DNA of 64,000 bases from Allopusillimonas ginsengisoli (GTDB lineage: Bacteria > Pseudomonadota > Gammaproteobacteria > Burkholderiales > Burkholderiaceae_B). The position numbers and the translations under genes are program-made. Shown one piece after another: positions 7,898-16,930 of this stretch. Position 1 is the first letter of the stretch. Every line of letters starts with the position of its first letter. The notes under the pieces are model-generated. The model ran no database searches, was not told the DNA's origin, and saw only the letters and a list, made by a program, of their open reading frames with translations. The DNA is taken from contig RAPG01000002.1 in the NCBI GenBank assembly GCA_005239165.1, positions 62,001 to 126,000 of the forward strand. The letters run 5' to 3'.

Positions 7898-9562
7898 TCA
7901 TGCGTCCGCCATAATCCATTGTGCGGCTTTCTCGGCAATCATAAGGGTAGGGCTATTGGTATTGCCGCTGGTAATCGTCGGCATGATGCTGGCATCTGCG
8001 ATACGCAGCCCCGCAATACCGTGCACCCGCAGGCGGGCATCAACCACAGCCAGCGGGTCATCGGCGCGGCCCATACGCGCCGTGCCAACCGGGTGAAAAA
8101 TAGTGGTGGCAATATCACCTGCCAGACGCGCAAGCTCTTCATCGGTCTGAAACTGCACACCGGGTTTGAACTCTTGGGGCCGAAACTTCGCCAGCGCGGG
8201 TTGCGCAACAATATTGCGTGTAACGCGCAGAGAGTCTGCGGCAACCTGGCGGTCTTCTGGCGTGCTCAGATAGTTGGGAGAAATGGCAGGCGCGTCTTCA
8301 AGCCGGTTTGACTTGATTTCGACCTTGCCGCGACTGGTGGGATTCAGATTACAGACGCTTGCGGTAAAGGCATTAAAGGTGTGCAACGGGTCGCCAAATG
8401 CCTCCAGGCTCAAAGGCTGCACATGGTACTGAATGTTGGGATAAGGTTTAGACGGATCGCTGCGCGTAAACGCCCCCAACTGCGATGGCGCCATGCTCAT
8501 GGGCCCGCTGCGTGACAACATATACTCAAGCCCGATGGCCGCCTTGCCCAGTACCGAACTGGCCAGTGTATTGAGCGTTTTAACGCCCTCCACCTTGAAA
8601 ACAGTACGAATCTGAAGATGGTCTTGAAGATTCGCGCCTACGCCCGGGCTATCCAGCACGGTTTTTATTCCGTGCCGGGCCAGCAGGCCTGCCGGCCCCA
8701 CCCCTGACAGCTGTAACAGCTTGGGGGTATTAATGCTTCCGGCACTGAGCACCACTTCTTTGCTGGCCTTGACCGTTACCAGTTCGCCCTTGTGCACCAC
8801 CTGAACCCCGGTGCAACGCAAAGCGCCATCGGCGCCGCGCTCCATGCACAGAGTGTTTGCACTCGACGACGTCCACAGCATAAAGTTGGGCCGTGACATG
8901 CAGACAGGCCGCAAAAACGCCTTGGCAGTATTCCAGCGCCAGCCACTCTTCTGATTGACCTCAAAATACCCGACGCCTTCATTTACCCCTTGATTGAAGT
9001 CGTCAGAGGCCGGAATACCCGCCTGCTGCGCGGCCTGCGCAAAGGCATCGAGCACGTCCCAGCGCAGGCGCTGTTTTTCTACCCGCCACTCGCCGCCTGA
9101 ACCATGAAACCTGGAAAACTGCTGACGCTGCGTCTCATCGTGCGTCGCATCTGGATCGAGACGGTAATGGTTTTCGTGGGCTTTAAAGCTTTTCAGGCAG
9201 TCGTCCCAGCGCCATGCCTCATCGCCCACAAGATCAGCCCAGTGGTCGTAATCACGCGCCTGTCCGCGCATGTAGATCATGCCATTAATGCTTGAGCACC
9301 CGCCCAGTGTCTTGCCCCGGGGGTAACGCAACACCCGGCCGTTTAAGCCCTGGTCAGGCTCTGTGTTGTAAAGCCAGTCTGTCCGGCGGTTGCCGATGCA
9401 GTACAGATAACCTACAGGAATATGTATCCAGTGATAATTGTCTTTGGTGCCAGCCTCAATAAGCAGCACACGATGTGCAGGGTTCGCACTGAGCCGGTTA
9501 GCCAGCAGGCACCCCGCTGTGCCGGCACCTACGATTACATAATCGAATTCCAGATTCGCCAT
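7898..9562 (-). CDS. GMC-family FAD oxidoreductase (choline dehydrogenase-like)
   Basis: This 554-residue flavoprotein has the glucose-methanol-choline oxidoreductase pattern. It shows an N-terminal FAD motif VIVGAGTAGCLLANRLS, the GKTLGGCSSINGMIYMRG signature near residue 84, GSINTPKLLQLSGVG in the middle, and the C-terminal HPVGTARMG with its catalytic histidine followed by NTNSPTLMIAEKAA. It resembles alcohol or choline dehydrogenases (BetA-like), but many such genes in Burkholderiales act on other alcohols, so betA is not assigned. GAGGAA precedes the ATG. The ABC/HcnABC-like operon ends 482 bases upstream in the same direction, so the enzyme may share its pathway but probably has its own promoter. 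Confidence 0.92.
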   Translation of the reverse strand: MANLEFDYVIVGAGTAGCLLANRLSANPAHRVLLIEAGTKDNYHWIHIPVGYLYCIGNRRTDWLYNTEPDQGLNGRVLRYPRGKTLGGCSSINGMIYMRGQARDYDHWADLVGDEAWRWDDCLKSFKAHENHYRLDPDATHDETQRQQFSRFHGSGGEWRVEKQRLRWDVLDAFAQAAQQAGIPASDDFNQGVNEGVGYFEVNQKSGWRWNTAKAFLRPVCMSRPNFMLWTSSSANTLCMERGADGALRCTGVQVVHKGELVTVKASKEVVLSAGSINTPKLLQLSGVGPAGLLARHGIKTVLDSPGVGANLQDHLQIRTVFKVEGVKTLNTLASSVLGKAAIGLEYMLSRSGPMSMAPSQLGAFTRSDPSKPYPNIQYHVQPLSLEAFGDPLHTFNAFTASVCNLNPTSRGKVEIKSNRLEDAPAISPNYLSTPEDRQVAADSLRVTRNIVAQPALAKFRPQEFKPGVQFQTDEELARLAGDIATTIFHPVGTARMGRADDPLAVVDARLRVHGIAGLRIADASIMPTITSGNTNSPTLMIAEKAAQWIMADA

Positions 9563-10043
9563 TGTCTTCCTCTTAGTCGCGCGGCCACTGGCTGTTTACC
9601 GGCACGGAACCCGATGCTATCTGCGTGTGCAGGCTTCACAACTGATCACAGAATGACTGATGAAAGGTACAGAATACTGCCCATTACCAGAGGCACTGCC
9701 TTCGCCATATACATATCGTTATTTGGCACAAAGCACAGTGTCTATATGACACTTTATCAACAGTCTGGCAACAAAACCAACTGGAAATTCTGGTGTGCGT
9801 GTTAAGCAACACATCTGGGCGCCCTGATAGCCCAGGCAGACTTGCCCGCCGGCTTTCAGACGCCATCGCCAATAGTCACCACGCGTACCCATCCCAAGCG
9901 TGACCATCGTAAAAACGGCCGGCATAGCCACTGGCGATACCGGCCATTCCAAAGTATGTCAGGCAAGAGCAAGTAGTCCGCCGCTGGCAGACTACTGTGA
10001 TTAAGACTGATGCAGCGCCTCGAACGACCGCTGCACAGGCAGC
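9563..10043. other. Intergenic stretch without a recognisable gene
   Basis: The 481 bases between the solute-binding protein gene and the GMC gene hold only short overlapping frames without ribosome binding sites or recognisable protein motifs. It probably carries the promoter of the GMC gene. No clear terminator was seen for the upstream operon. Confidence 0.5.
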
Positions 10044-11084
10044 TTAACGTTCTACCGACCGGTTCCAGCGCACATTCCATGCGGCACGGTTCTGGTTGAT
10101 GGCCGACCAGTCAATCACTGTGGCCGACTCAAGGGCGTCCTTCATTTCACCCGCGCCGGGTGCAGTGGGGTTGGACGGCTCGTTGCCACTGTACTTGAGC
10201 GCCAGCCCTTGTGCCTCAGCCGACAGCAAGTATGTTGCCAGTTTCTGGGCAAGTTCAGGCTGGTCATTATTGGCGATGACACACTCTCCAACCGACAGGA
10301 CCACCGCACCCTCTTTAGGCGCCACGTATTCAATCGGCATGCCGCGCTTTTTCAGGCGGCTGACTGATGTGTAGGTCAGCGGGAACAAGCCGGCCTCACC
10401 GGTCTGAAGCATTTCTGCCACCTTGGCTGAGCTTGGAATGTACTCGAGCACATTGGGCCCCACGGTTTCTGACCACTTATCAAATGCTGGCTCAACATTG
10501 GCATCATCGCCACCCAGCGTGCGATTAAACATCAGGAAAGCATGCAGGCCAAACGTGCTGGTAGACATAGACTGAAAGACGACCTTGCCCTTGTATTTGG
10601 GGTCGGCAAGATCAGCCCATGATGTGGGTGGTGCCCAGCCCTTTTCCTTGAACAGCTTGGTGTTGTAGGCCAGACCGGTAAGCCCCATGTCAATCCCTGC
10701 CGCCATGTCATCCTTGATGCGAGCTGTAGGGTATAGCTGATCGAGTTCAGGCGAAGGCTTGAGCTTTTCGCACAGCCCCATAGAAACGGCGCGGTTCATC
10801 ACACCGTCGTCCAGAAACATGACATGCATTTGCGGCTTGTCTTTATACGCCTGTGCTTTGGCCAGCACATCTGCCGAGGTTCCGGGCACGACCACTACCT
10901 TCACGTTGTTCGCCTTCTCGAAAGGCGGAAAAACGTATTGGGAAAAGGCTCTCTCCATATCGCCGCCATTCATGCCGATGTACAGCGTCGTCTCGGCGGA
11001 CGCTACATTCATCCCGGCCCCAGCCAGGGAAAAGCCCAACGCCATGACGCCGACATGCGCTGAACGCTTGATTAAAAATCTCAT
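10044..11084 (-). CDS. ABC transporter periplasmic solute-binding protein (PotD-like)
   Basis: The 346-residue protein has a Sec signal ending near NVASA (about residue 30) and the build of the polyamine/opine-type binding proteins (bacterial extracellular solute-binding family 1/8). A GGAGGAAG site precedes the ATG. Family-like segments include VVVVPGTSADVLAKAQAYKD, WADLADPKYKGKVVFQ and a C-terminal VIDWSAINQNRAAW. It is the last gene of the ABC/HcnABC-like operon, 48 bases after the HcnC-like gene. The mix suggests that the dehydrogenase acts on the imported solute, an inference from context. The ligand is unknown; amino-acid derivatives or opine-like compounds are plausible. Confidence 0.9.
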   Translation of the reverse strand: MRFLIKRSAHVGVMALGFSLAGAGMNVASAETTLYIGMNGGDMERAFSQYVFPPFEKANNVKVVVVPGTSADVLAKAQAYKDKPQMHVMFLDDGVMNRAVSMGLCEKLKPSPELDQLYPTARIKDDMAAGIDMGLTGLAYNTKLFKEKGWAPPTSWADLADPKYKGKVVFQSMSTSTFGLHAFLMFNRTLGGDDANVEPAFDKWSETVGPNVLEYIPSSAKVAEMLQTGEAGLFPLTYTSVSRLKKRGMPIEYVAPKEGAVVLSVGECVIANNDQPELAQKLATYLLSAEAQGLALKYSGNEPSNPTAPGAGEMKDALESATVIDWSAINQNRAAWNVRWNRSVER

Positions 11085-11132
11085 CTCACTTCCTCCGCCC
11101 AGGATAATTAGAAACGGTTCAAGAGCCCTGAG

Positions 11133-12245
11133 CTATCGCCCGAACCGCTGTATGCTAAATGGCTCCATTGGGATGCTGGTCTTGCCGTGAGTCACGAAGT
11201 CGGCCAGCACTTCTCCCACCGCCGGCCCCGTCTGAAAACCCTCACCACAAAACCCATAGGCGTGGAACAGGCCAGGCGTGGTGGCACTGGGCCCGATGAC
11301 AGGCTTGCCATCGCCAAACGAGCCCTCATAGCCACTCCAACTACGTATCAGTTGGGCATGGCGCAAGCCTGGCACTAATTCACCCAGGCGCTGCATGATT
11401 ACCGTAATGGCCTCTGCACCAGGTTTGGCATAGTGTGGGTCAGCGGCGAAGCCGCGCGCCCCACCGACAACGCAGTTGCCGCGCGCAACCTGTCTGATAT
11501 ACGCGCCACCACCCTGTATGCCTATATTCACGTCGATGAACACAGGCAAAGGCTCTGTCACCGCCATGGCGGGATGAATGGCAAGCAATGGAGTGTCCTC
11601 GCCAAACAGGCGTGCCACGTCAGCGCCCCAGGCCCCGGCGCAATTCACCAACTGGGCGCTTTGCAGGCGTTGGCCATTGTCACAAAGCAGTTCAAACCCG
11701 TTGCCTGAACAACTGGCCGCCACCACGCGGGTGTTTTCCATGATGACCGCGCCAGCGCGGTGTGCGGCACGCGCAAACGCGGGGGAGACAATGCGGGGGT
11801 TGGCATGTCCATCCTCGGGGCAAAGCGACGCGCCATACACGCTGGGGCCCACCCATGGAAAGCGCTTCTGCAAGGCTCCGCCTGAGAGCAGCTCCAGATT
11901 CATGCCAAAGCCACGCGTCTGCGCCCGGTAGATTTCCAGCGCGCCAAAATCATCGCGGCTGCGAGCCAGCTTCAAGTGGCCCGAACGAATGTATTCGCCG
12001 TCAATATCTATAAGCTGCCCGAGCTGAGCCCACAGCTCAAAGGCACGCTGGCTAAGCGGCAGCAGCTCCAGACTTCTGCCCTGGCGTCTGACGCCGCCAT
12101 AATTGACGCCACTGGCTTTGGACCCGCATTGGGCTGCATCAACCAGAACGACCTGCACTCCGCGCCGGCGCAGAAACAGCGCGGCGCTGGCGCCCACAAT
12201 GCCCCCGCCTATGATGATGGTGTCGGTTTTGATGACGTCAGACAT
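11133..12245 (-). CDS. FAD-dependent amine/amino-acid dehydrogenase subunit (HcnC/DadA-like)
   Basis: From the ATG at 12245 the product has 370 residues. It begins with a Rossmann FAD motif (TIIIGGGIVGASAALFLRRRG) and has the D-amino-acid oxidase/DadA fold, including GVNYGGVRRQGRS, YIRSGHLKLARS and the C-terminal SGYEGSFGDGKPVIGP and GFCGEGFQTGPAVGE segments. This is the catalytic subunit type in HcnABC hydrogen cyanide synthase, opine oxidases and proline or hydroxyproline dehydrogenase complexes. Its start overlaps the end of the HcnB-like gene by 8 bases. An upstream extension would lie wholly inside that gene and is rejected. Which C-N bond is oxidised cannot be said from sequence. Confidence 0.9.
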   Translation of the reverse strand: MSDVIKTDTIIIGGGIVGASAALFLRRRGVQVVLVDAAQCGSKASGVNYGGVRRQGRSLELLPLSQRAFELWAQLGQLIDIDGEYIRSGHLKLARSRDDFGALEIYRAQTRGFGMNLELLSGGALQKRFPWVGPSVYGASLCPEDGHANPRIVSPAFARAAHRAGAVIMENTRVVAASCSGNGFELLCDNGQRLQSAQLVNCAGAWGADVARLFGEDTPLLAIHPAMAVTEPLPVFIDVNIGIQGGGAYIRQVARGNCVVGGARGFAADPHYAKPGAEAITVIMQRLGELVPGLRHAQLIRSWSGYEGSFGDGKPVIGPSATTPGLFHAYGFCGEGFQTGPAVGEVLADFVTHGKTSIPMEPFSIQRFGR

Positions 12246-13671
12246 TGCCGTCGCCCCGCAGGGCTGCCGTGGCCTGCCTGGGTGTGTCCGAGCCGGCCAT
12301 GTGCGTAATCGCAAATGCCGAGACAGGTACCGGTTTAATGGGAGCCTGCGCACGTAATCGGCCAACTTGCGCGACATCCATGCCAGTTTCATGAGCAAGT
12401 AGTTCGATCGCCGCCGCACCACAAACCCGACCTTGACACCGGCCCATGCCCACGCGGCAAACGGCCTTGAGCCGATTGATTTCCGATACGCCATAAAACC
12501 GGATTGCTTCGCGCAGCTGGCCGACCCTGATCTCTTCGCACCGACAAATCACCATGTCATCTTCCGCCTGAGCCGCCCAGTCTTCAGGAAACGGAAAAGC
12601 GTGATCCAGGGCCCGGCGTACTTTGGTCATGGCGGCCCGCTGTCTTGACAACTGTTGTACGCGTGCAGCGGGTATGTCGTTGCCCAGATCCTGCAGCAGC
12701 GCGTATGCCGCCAGTTCGCCACTCAGCTCAGCCGCATCCGCGCCGCCTATGCCCGCGCCGTCACCGGCCAGGTAGACACCGGTTTTACTGGCTCGCCCAA
12801 AGGCATCACGCTCGGGCAACCACGCGCGGTCTGATTCACTGAAGTTAAAGCGACAGCCCAGCAAATCTGCCAGCTGGGTTTCAGAGCGCAGTGCGTAGCC
12901 AAAGCCGACGGCATCGCAGGCAAGCTCGTGCAGCACATCTGCCCCTTGCTGCTTCCACGTTATTTTTTCTACCTTGTCGTTACCCAGTACGCCAAGCTGC
13001 CGCACCCCACTGTTTATGGGCACACCATGTGCCTTCAGCCACCCCATGTAATACAAACCCTTGGTCAGCAGTGCAGGCGCGCGCAGCAGCCCTGGCAGCG
13101 CAGCACGACCATTGGCAGCCTGCGCCGTGTCCAGAACAGCCGCCACACGGACGCCCGCCTTTGCATATTGATACGCCACCAGATAAAGCAACGGCCCGGT
13201 GCCGGCAAAGACGACGGTTTTGCCTATGCTGCAACCCTGGTATTTAAGGGCCACCTGCGAGCCACCCAGCGTATAAACGCCAGGCGTCAGCCACCCGGGA
13301 AAAGGCAACACACGGTCTGTTGCCCCTGTGGCCACAATAAGATGCGTGTAGGGCACGGTTTGCACACGCCCGTCAGACAATGTAGATACCGTGCCATCTT
13401 GAGCACTCCAGACCAGCGCACCGGAGCGATAGTCTAGCCGCTGCTCAAGACGCGCACCCAACGCATGCAAGGCCTGCGCCTTTTTATGTTCGAAGCCATA
13501 CAGCGTCTTGCGGCTGCGCCCAAAGCCCGCCGGGGGCTGTCGGTATATTTGTCCACCTGCCGCAGGGCTTTCGTCAAGCAATACCGGACGCAGGCCGGCC
13601 TCAACCAGAGCGGAAGCGGCCCGAAGGCCTGCGGGGCCTGCGCCAATAATTACGGGAAGCACTGCACTCAT
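12238..13671 (-). CDS. NAD(P)/FAD oxidoreductase with BFD-type [2Fe-2S] region (HcnB-like)
   Basis: The 477-residue protein starts with VIIGAGPAGLRAASALVEAG and contains a second dinucleotide-binding segment with VFAGTGPLLYLVAYQYAKAG. Its C-terminal third carries a Cys-rich region VICRCEEI ... CRVGMGRCQGRVCG, the BFD-like pattern for an iron-sulphur cluster. This is the second subunit of HcnABC/opine-oxidase type dehydrogenases. The start at 13671 is chosen because it overlaps the stop of the ferredoxin-like gene as ATGA and has GGAG before it. The three adjacent genes almost surely form one membrane- or quinone-linked dehydrogenase complex. Confidence 0.9.
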   Translation of the reverse strand: MSAVLPVIIGAGPAGLRAASALVEAGLRPVLLDESPAAGGQIYRQPPAGFGRSRKTLYGFEHKKAQALHALGARLEQRLDYRSGALVWSAQDGTVSTLSDGRVQTVPYTHLIVATGATDRVLPFPGWLTPGVYTLGGSQVALKYQGCSIGKTVVFAGTGPLLYLVAYQYAKAGVRVAAVLDTAQAANGRAALPGLLRAPALLTKGLYYMGWLKAHGVPINSGVRQLGVLGNDKVEKITWKQQGADVLHELACDAVGFGYALRSETQLADLLGCRFNFSESDRAWLPERDAFGRASKTGVYLAGDGAGIGGADAAELSGELAAYALLQDLGNDIPAARVQQLSRQRAAMTKVRRALDHAFPFPEDWAAQAEDDMVICRCEEIRVGQLREAIRFYGVSEINRLKAVCRVGMGRCQGRVCGAAAIELLAHETGMDVAQVGRLRAQAPIKPVPVSAFAITHMAGSDTPRQATAALRGDGNV

Positions 13672-13961
13672 GCCGTGGCTCCTGCTTGGCTGCACAACCG
13701 CATGCCTTCATAAATCAGGGTTGAGCACGCACGAATACGCTCACCGGTCTCCAGCCATATCCAGCAATCCTGACAGGCTCCCATCATGCAGAAGCCAGCG
13801 CGCGGCGCACCGTCAAACTCTGACGTGCGCAGCTGCGTCTTATGCACAAGCACCGCAGTGAGCACGGTGTCTCCTTCAAGCCCTGTGCACATCTTGCCAT
13901 CAAGGTAAAAGGCCAGCGCTGCGCGATTCTGCTCAGCGACACGAAAAAACAAACCACTCAT
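13668..13961 (-). CDS. (2Fe-2S)-binding subunit (HcnA-like)
   Basis: This short protein (97 residues from the ATG at 13961) has a ferredoxin-like pattern: GFCMMGACQDCW followed by RACS, giving C-x4-C-x2-C plus a distal Cys for a [2Fe-2S] cluster. It corresponds to HcnA or the gamma subunit of opine and hydroxyproline dehydrogenases and should pass electrons between the flavin subunits. A TTG start at 13991 overlapping the permease stop is possible, but the ATG has a GGAG nine bases upstream. The gene is tightly packed between a permease gene and the HcnB-like gene. Confidence 0.88.
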   Translation of the reverse strand: MSGLFFRVAEQNRAALAFYLDGKMCTGLEGDTVLTAVLVHKTQLRTSEFDGAPRAGFCMMGACQDCWIWLETGERIRACSTLIYEGMRLCSQAGATA

Positions 13962-13987
13962 TACTCTGTACTCCGCCACCTGTTTGC

Positions 13988-14782
13988 TCAATGCTGCCCG
14001 ACAAGAATTCTGTCGAGTCCGTATACGCGATCAAGCAGCACCATGGCCACGGCCGTCAGGGCGATCACCATGGCAGACACTGCCGCCATCATGGGATCGA
14101 TAGACTCGGTCGCGTAGGTGTACATGCGCACCGGCAGGGTTATGGTGGACGGCGACGTAATGAAAATAGACATGGTCAATTCATCAAAGCTGTTGATGAA
14201 TGCCAGCAGCCAGCCCCCCGCAATGCCAGGCATGATCATGGGCAGCGTCACCCGCACAAATGTGCGTACGCGGCCGGCACCAAGTGAAATAGCGGCATGC
14301 TCAATGCTGCGATCAAAACCTACCAGCGAAGCTAACACCAGCCGCATGACATACGGCGTAATAACAATGACGTGACCGAGCATGAGCCAGGAGAAGGTGC
14401 CCGTCTGCCCGATCAGGGCGAAAAACCGCAACATTGCAATACCCAGCACCAGATGCGGAATCATCAGCGGAGAAAGAAATAACCCGTTGAGAAACTGCTT
14501 GCCCCGGAAGTCGTAACGACTGATGGCGATGGCAGCAGGCACGGCGAGGGCAACGGCCAGCGTAGCCGAGAAAAAGGCCAGCCAAAGGCTGTTTTTGAAT
14601 GAGGTAATGAAATTTGAATGCTCGAAAATAGCGCGAAACCAGCGCAACGAAAATTCGGTGGTCGGCAGAGTAAGCGTGTCGGCGGGCGTAAAGGCGACCC
14701 AGCAGACAATGACCAGCGGGGCAAGAATAAAGAGGATGACAAATGCGTTGAACAGCAACGCCAGAGGACCGTTTCTTAGCAT
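13988..14782 (-). CDS. ABC transporter permease (PotC-like)
   Basis: This 264-residue inner-membrane protein has about six spans and the binding-protein-dependent permease signature, the EAA loop, as EHAAISLGAGRVRTFVRVTLPMIMPG near residue 163, followed by the typical FINSFDELTMSIF segment of the PotC/spermidine-putrescine group. It starts two bases after the stop of the first permease and runs directly into the HcnA-like gene. The two permeases with the ATPase and the binding protein make a complete importer. Confidence 0.93.
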   Translation of the reverse strand: MLRNGPLALLFNAFVILFILAPLVIVCWVAFTPADTLTLPTTEFSLRWFRAIFEHSNFITSFKNSLWLAFFSATLAVALAVPAAIAISRYDFRGKQFLNGLFLSPLMIPHLVLGIAMLRFFALIGQTGTFSWLMLGHVIVITPYVMRLVLASLVGFDRSIEHAAISLGAGRVRTFVRVTLPMIMPGIAGGWLLAFINSFDELTMSIFITSPSTITLPVRMYTYATESIDPMMAAVSAMVIALTAVAMVLLDRVYGLDRILVGQH

Positions 14783-14784
14783 GA

Positions 14785-15639
14785 CTAACCCAGGCTCCGC
14801 TTGTACGAACGTTCAACCACACGGCTGTACGACAACATAATGGCTACGTTGGCAAGCAGCAAAATAATGGCAATGGCCGCGCCCAGCGGCCAGTTGAGCT
14901 CAACCAGAAACTGGTCGTACACCACGGTGGCCACCATTTTTACGCGTCGGCCGCCAAGAAGCGCCGGTATGGCAAATGAGCTGGCTGTCAGACCAAACAC
15001 GATGAGGCTGCCAGACAGAATCCCGGGCAAGGCTTGCGGAAAAATCACACGAGACAAGGTCTGAAACCGGGTCGCGTTCAGCGAGTAGGCGGCATACTCT
15101 ACAGAAGGGTCTATTTTTTGCAGCGATGTCCACACCGGTATGACCATGAACGGCAGCATGATGTGCACCAGGCCGATAATGACCGCAGCGGGGGTATAAA
15201 GAATGGAGCCCAGCCCCAGTGCAGCCGCCGCCGAGCCCAGCACGCCTTCAGGGTTAAGCAGAATGCTCCATCCGAATGCACGCACCACCAGCGACACCAG
15301 CAAGGGTGATAACACCACAAGCAAAAAAATCGAACGCCATGGGCGACGCATACGGCTCAGCACATACGCCTCGGGTGCGCCAATAAGTATGCACAACACG
15401 GTAGTCGCCAGAGATATCCACAGCGTGCGCCAGAAGATTTCGAGAAAATACCCGTCAGTCAGCACCGTCAGGTACTGCTTGAGCGTGTAGTCGGGGAGTA
15501 TGCCTTTCTGATAATCAAACTGATGAAACGACAGCACCACCGTCAGCAGCAGCGGCACCAGCACCAGGGTGAAAAACAGTATGGCGAGGGGCAAGGTCGC
15601 CAGTCTGGCCCGCCCGGCATGCATGGTGGCAGTAGTCAT
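14785..15639 (-). CDS. ABC transporter permease (PotB-like)
   Basis: This is the first permease of the importer, 284 residues from the ATG at 15639, which has AAGAGG six bases before it. A TTG at 15654 overlapping the ATPase stop is an alternative. It has six predicted spans and an EAA-type loop, VEYAAYSLNATRFQTLSRVIFPQALPG, contacting the ATPase. A GRRVKMVATVVYDQF segment typical of PotB-type subunits follows. Confidence 0.92.
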   Translation of the reverse strand: MTTATMHAGRARLATLPLAILFFTLVLVPLLLTVVLSFHQFDYQKGILPDYTLKQYLTVLTDGYFLEIFWRTLWISLATTVLCILIGAPEAYVLSRMRRPWRSIFLLVVLSPLLVSLVVRAFGWSILLNPEGVLGSAAAALGLGSILYTPAAVIIGLVHIMLPFMVIPVWTSLQKIDPSVEYAAYSLNATRFQTLSRVIFPQALPGILSGSLIVFGLTASSFAIPALLGGRRVKMVATVVYDQFLVELNWPLGAAIAIILLLANVAIMLSYSRVVERSYKRSLG

Positions 15640-15650
15640 TACAGGCCTCT

Positions 15651-16709
15651 TCAAGCGTCAAGTGGCAGTACGCGCACTGCCTGATCAGCCCAGTCAATGC
15701 CGGCCTGGTCGTTAACGGCCAGAGGGGCAAAGCCCGTATTGGGCGACACCACAGTCAAAGAACCCACTGGTGTATTCAGCCTGTATAGCCACTGGCTGCC
15801 CAGAAAAAAGCGGCTGGTGACTTGGCAGGCAGGCAATTGCCCTTTGCCCTCATCAACCAGAAGCAATTTTTCTGGCCGCAAAGACAGACGCACCCGTTGC
15901 CCTGGCCGCGACATGGGCAGGGAGACAGTCAGCGTCGTGGCACCGCAGCGTATGACCTGCCCGCCGTCTGTCTCCTCAACCTGACCGTCAATAAAGTTGG
16001 TTTTTCCTACAAACTGCGAAATGAAACTGCTTTCGGGGTGCTCGTAAACCTTGTAAGGCTCGTCGACCTGGATGGCCCTGCCTTCCTGCATGACCACGAC
16101 CCGGTCGCTGGTGGACAGAGCCTCACTCTGGTCGTGCGTCACCATAATGGTGGTAGTACCGACACTGCGCTGGATAGACCGCAGTTCGTACTGCATCTCT
16201 TCGCGCAGCTTGGCATCAAGATTGGATAAAGGCTCATCCAGCAAAAGAATAGGCGGCCTGATGACCAGCGCGCGCGCCAATGCAACACGCTGGCGCTGGC
16301 CGCCCGAGAGTTCGCGCGGGTAACGGTCGCCATGTTGATCCAGCTTGACCAGTGCAAGTGCATGCTCTACCCGCTCAGCCTGCTCTGCGGCGGGCACCTT
16401 GCGCGTGACCAGCCCGAACGCCACGTTTTGCGTGACGGTCATGTGGGGAAACAGCGCATAGGTCTGAAACACAATACCCAGGCCACGGGTATTTGGACGG
16501 GTGTTGGTGATATCGCGTCCATCGAGCTCAATGGAACCGCTGCTGGGTTCGACAAAGCCAGCAATCATTTGCAGCGTGGTCGTTTTGCCGCAACCCGAGG
16601 GGCCCAGCAGCGACACAAACTCGCCTTTCTCTACGGACAAATCAATATCGGTCACGACACGGATGCGACCGTATGACTTGCTGATGCCCTGGAGTCTTAA
16701 AAATGACAT
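15651..16709 (-). CDS. ABC transporter ATP-binding protein (PotA-like)
   Basis: The 352-residue ATPase carries Walker A (GPSGCGKTT), the Q-loop, the signature LSGGQRQRVALARAL, Walker B (LLLDEPLSNLDAKLREE) and the H-loop (VTHDQSEAL). A C-terminal TOBE-like domain has LSLRPEKLLLVDEG. It belongs to the PotA/MalK-like subgroup feeding polyamine/opine-type importers. It is the first gene of the minus-strand operon, divergent from the iclR-type regulator. The start at 16709 follows the family N-terminus (MSFLRLQGISKSYG); a GTG at 16742 is possible. Confidence 0.93.
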   Translation of the reverse strand: MSFLRLQGISKSYGRIRVVTDIDLSVEKGEFVSLLGPSGCGKTTTLQMIAGFVEPSSGSIELDGRDITNTRPNTRGLGIVFQTYALFPHMTVTQNVAFGLVTRKVPAAEQAERVEHALALVKLDQHGDRYPRELSGGQRQRVALARALVIRPPILLLDEPLSNLDAKLREEMQYELRSIQRSVGTTTIMVTHDQSEALSTSDRVVVMQEGRAIQVDEPYKVYEHPESSFISQFVGKTNFIDGQVEETDGGQVIRCGATTLTVSLPMSRPGQRVRLSLRPEKLLLVDEGKGQLPACQVTSRFFLGSQWLYRLNTPVGSLTVVSPNTGFAPLAVNDQAGIDWADQAVRVLPLDA

Positions 16710-16826
16710 GCCTGTTCTAGCCTTCTCGTACATGCCGGACACGTGTATGCCAGACGATGCTTAACAATCAATTTTTTCCAAGTCTATGAACCCAGACACC
16801 CCAGCGTCAATGATTTTTCATAAATT

Positions 16827-16895
16827 ATGGAATAAAAAATTGGAAATTTTCATTTAACACTGCATAATCGGATAATCACCAATTTAATATTCCAT
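16827..16895. promoter_or_regulatory. Divergent promoter region with two inverted TGGAAT-type arms
   Basis: In the AT-rich spacer between the ABC ATPase gene (minus) and the IclR regulator gene (plus), ATGGAATAAAAAATTGG (16827-16843) is matched at 16879-16895 by CCAATTTAATATTCCAT, its reverse complement at 15 of 17 positions. Between them TGGAAATTTTCA (16841-16852) is itself nearly palindromic. TGGAAA/TTTCCA half sites are typical of IclR-family operators. The arrangement suggests autoregulation and control of the divergent operon. Confidence 0.6.
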
Positions 16896-16930
16896 TAAAC
16901 ATCTAGGTATTAACCTTTACTCCCGTAAAA

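Noticed and set aside
9719..9952. Possible small gene between the binding-protein and GMC genes
   Set aside because: The frame has no ribosome binding site, no span or domain pattern, and overlaps other equally long frames.
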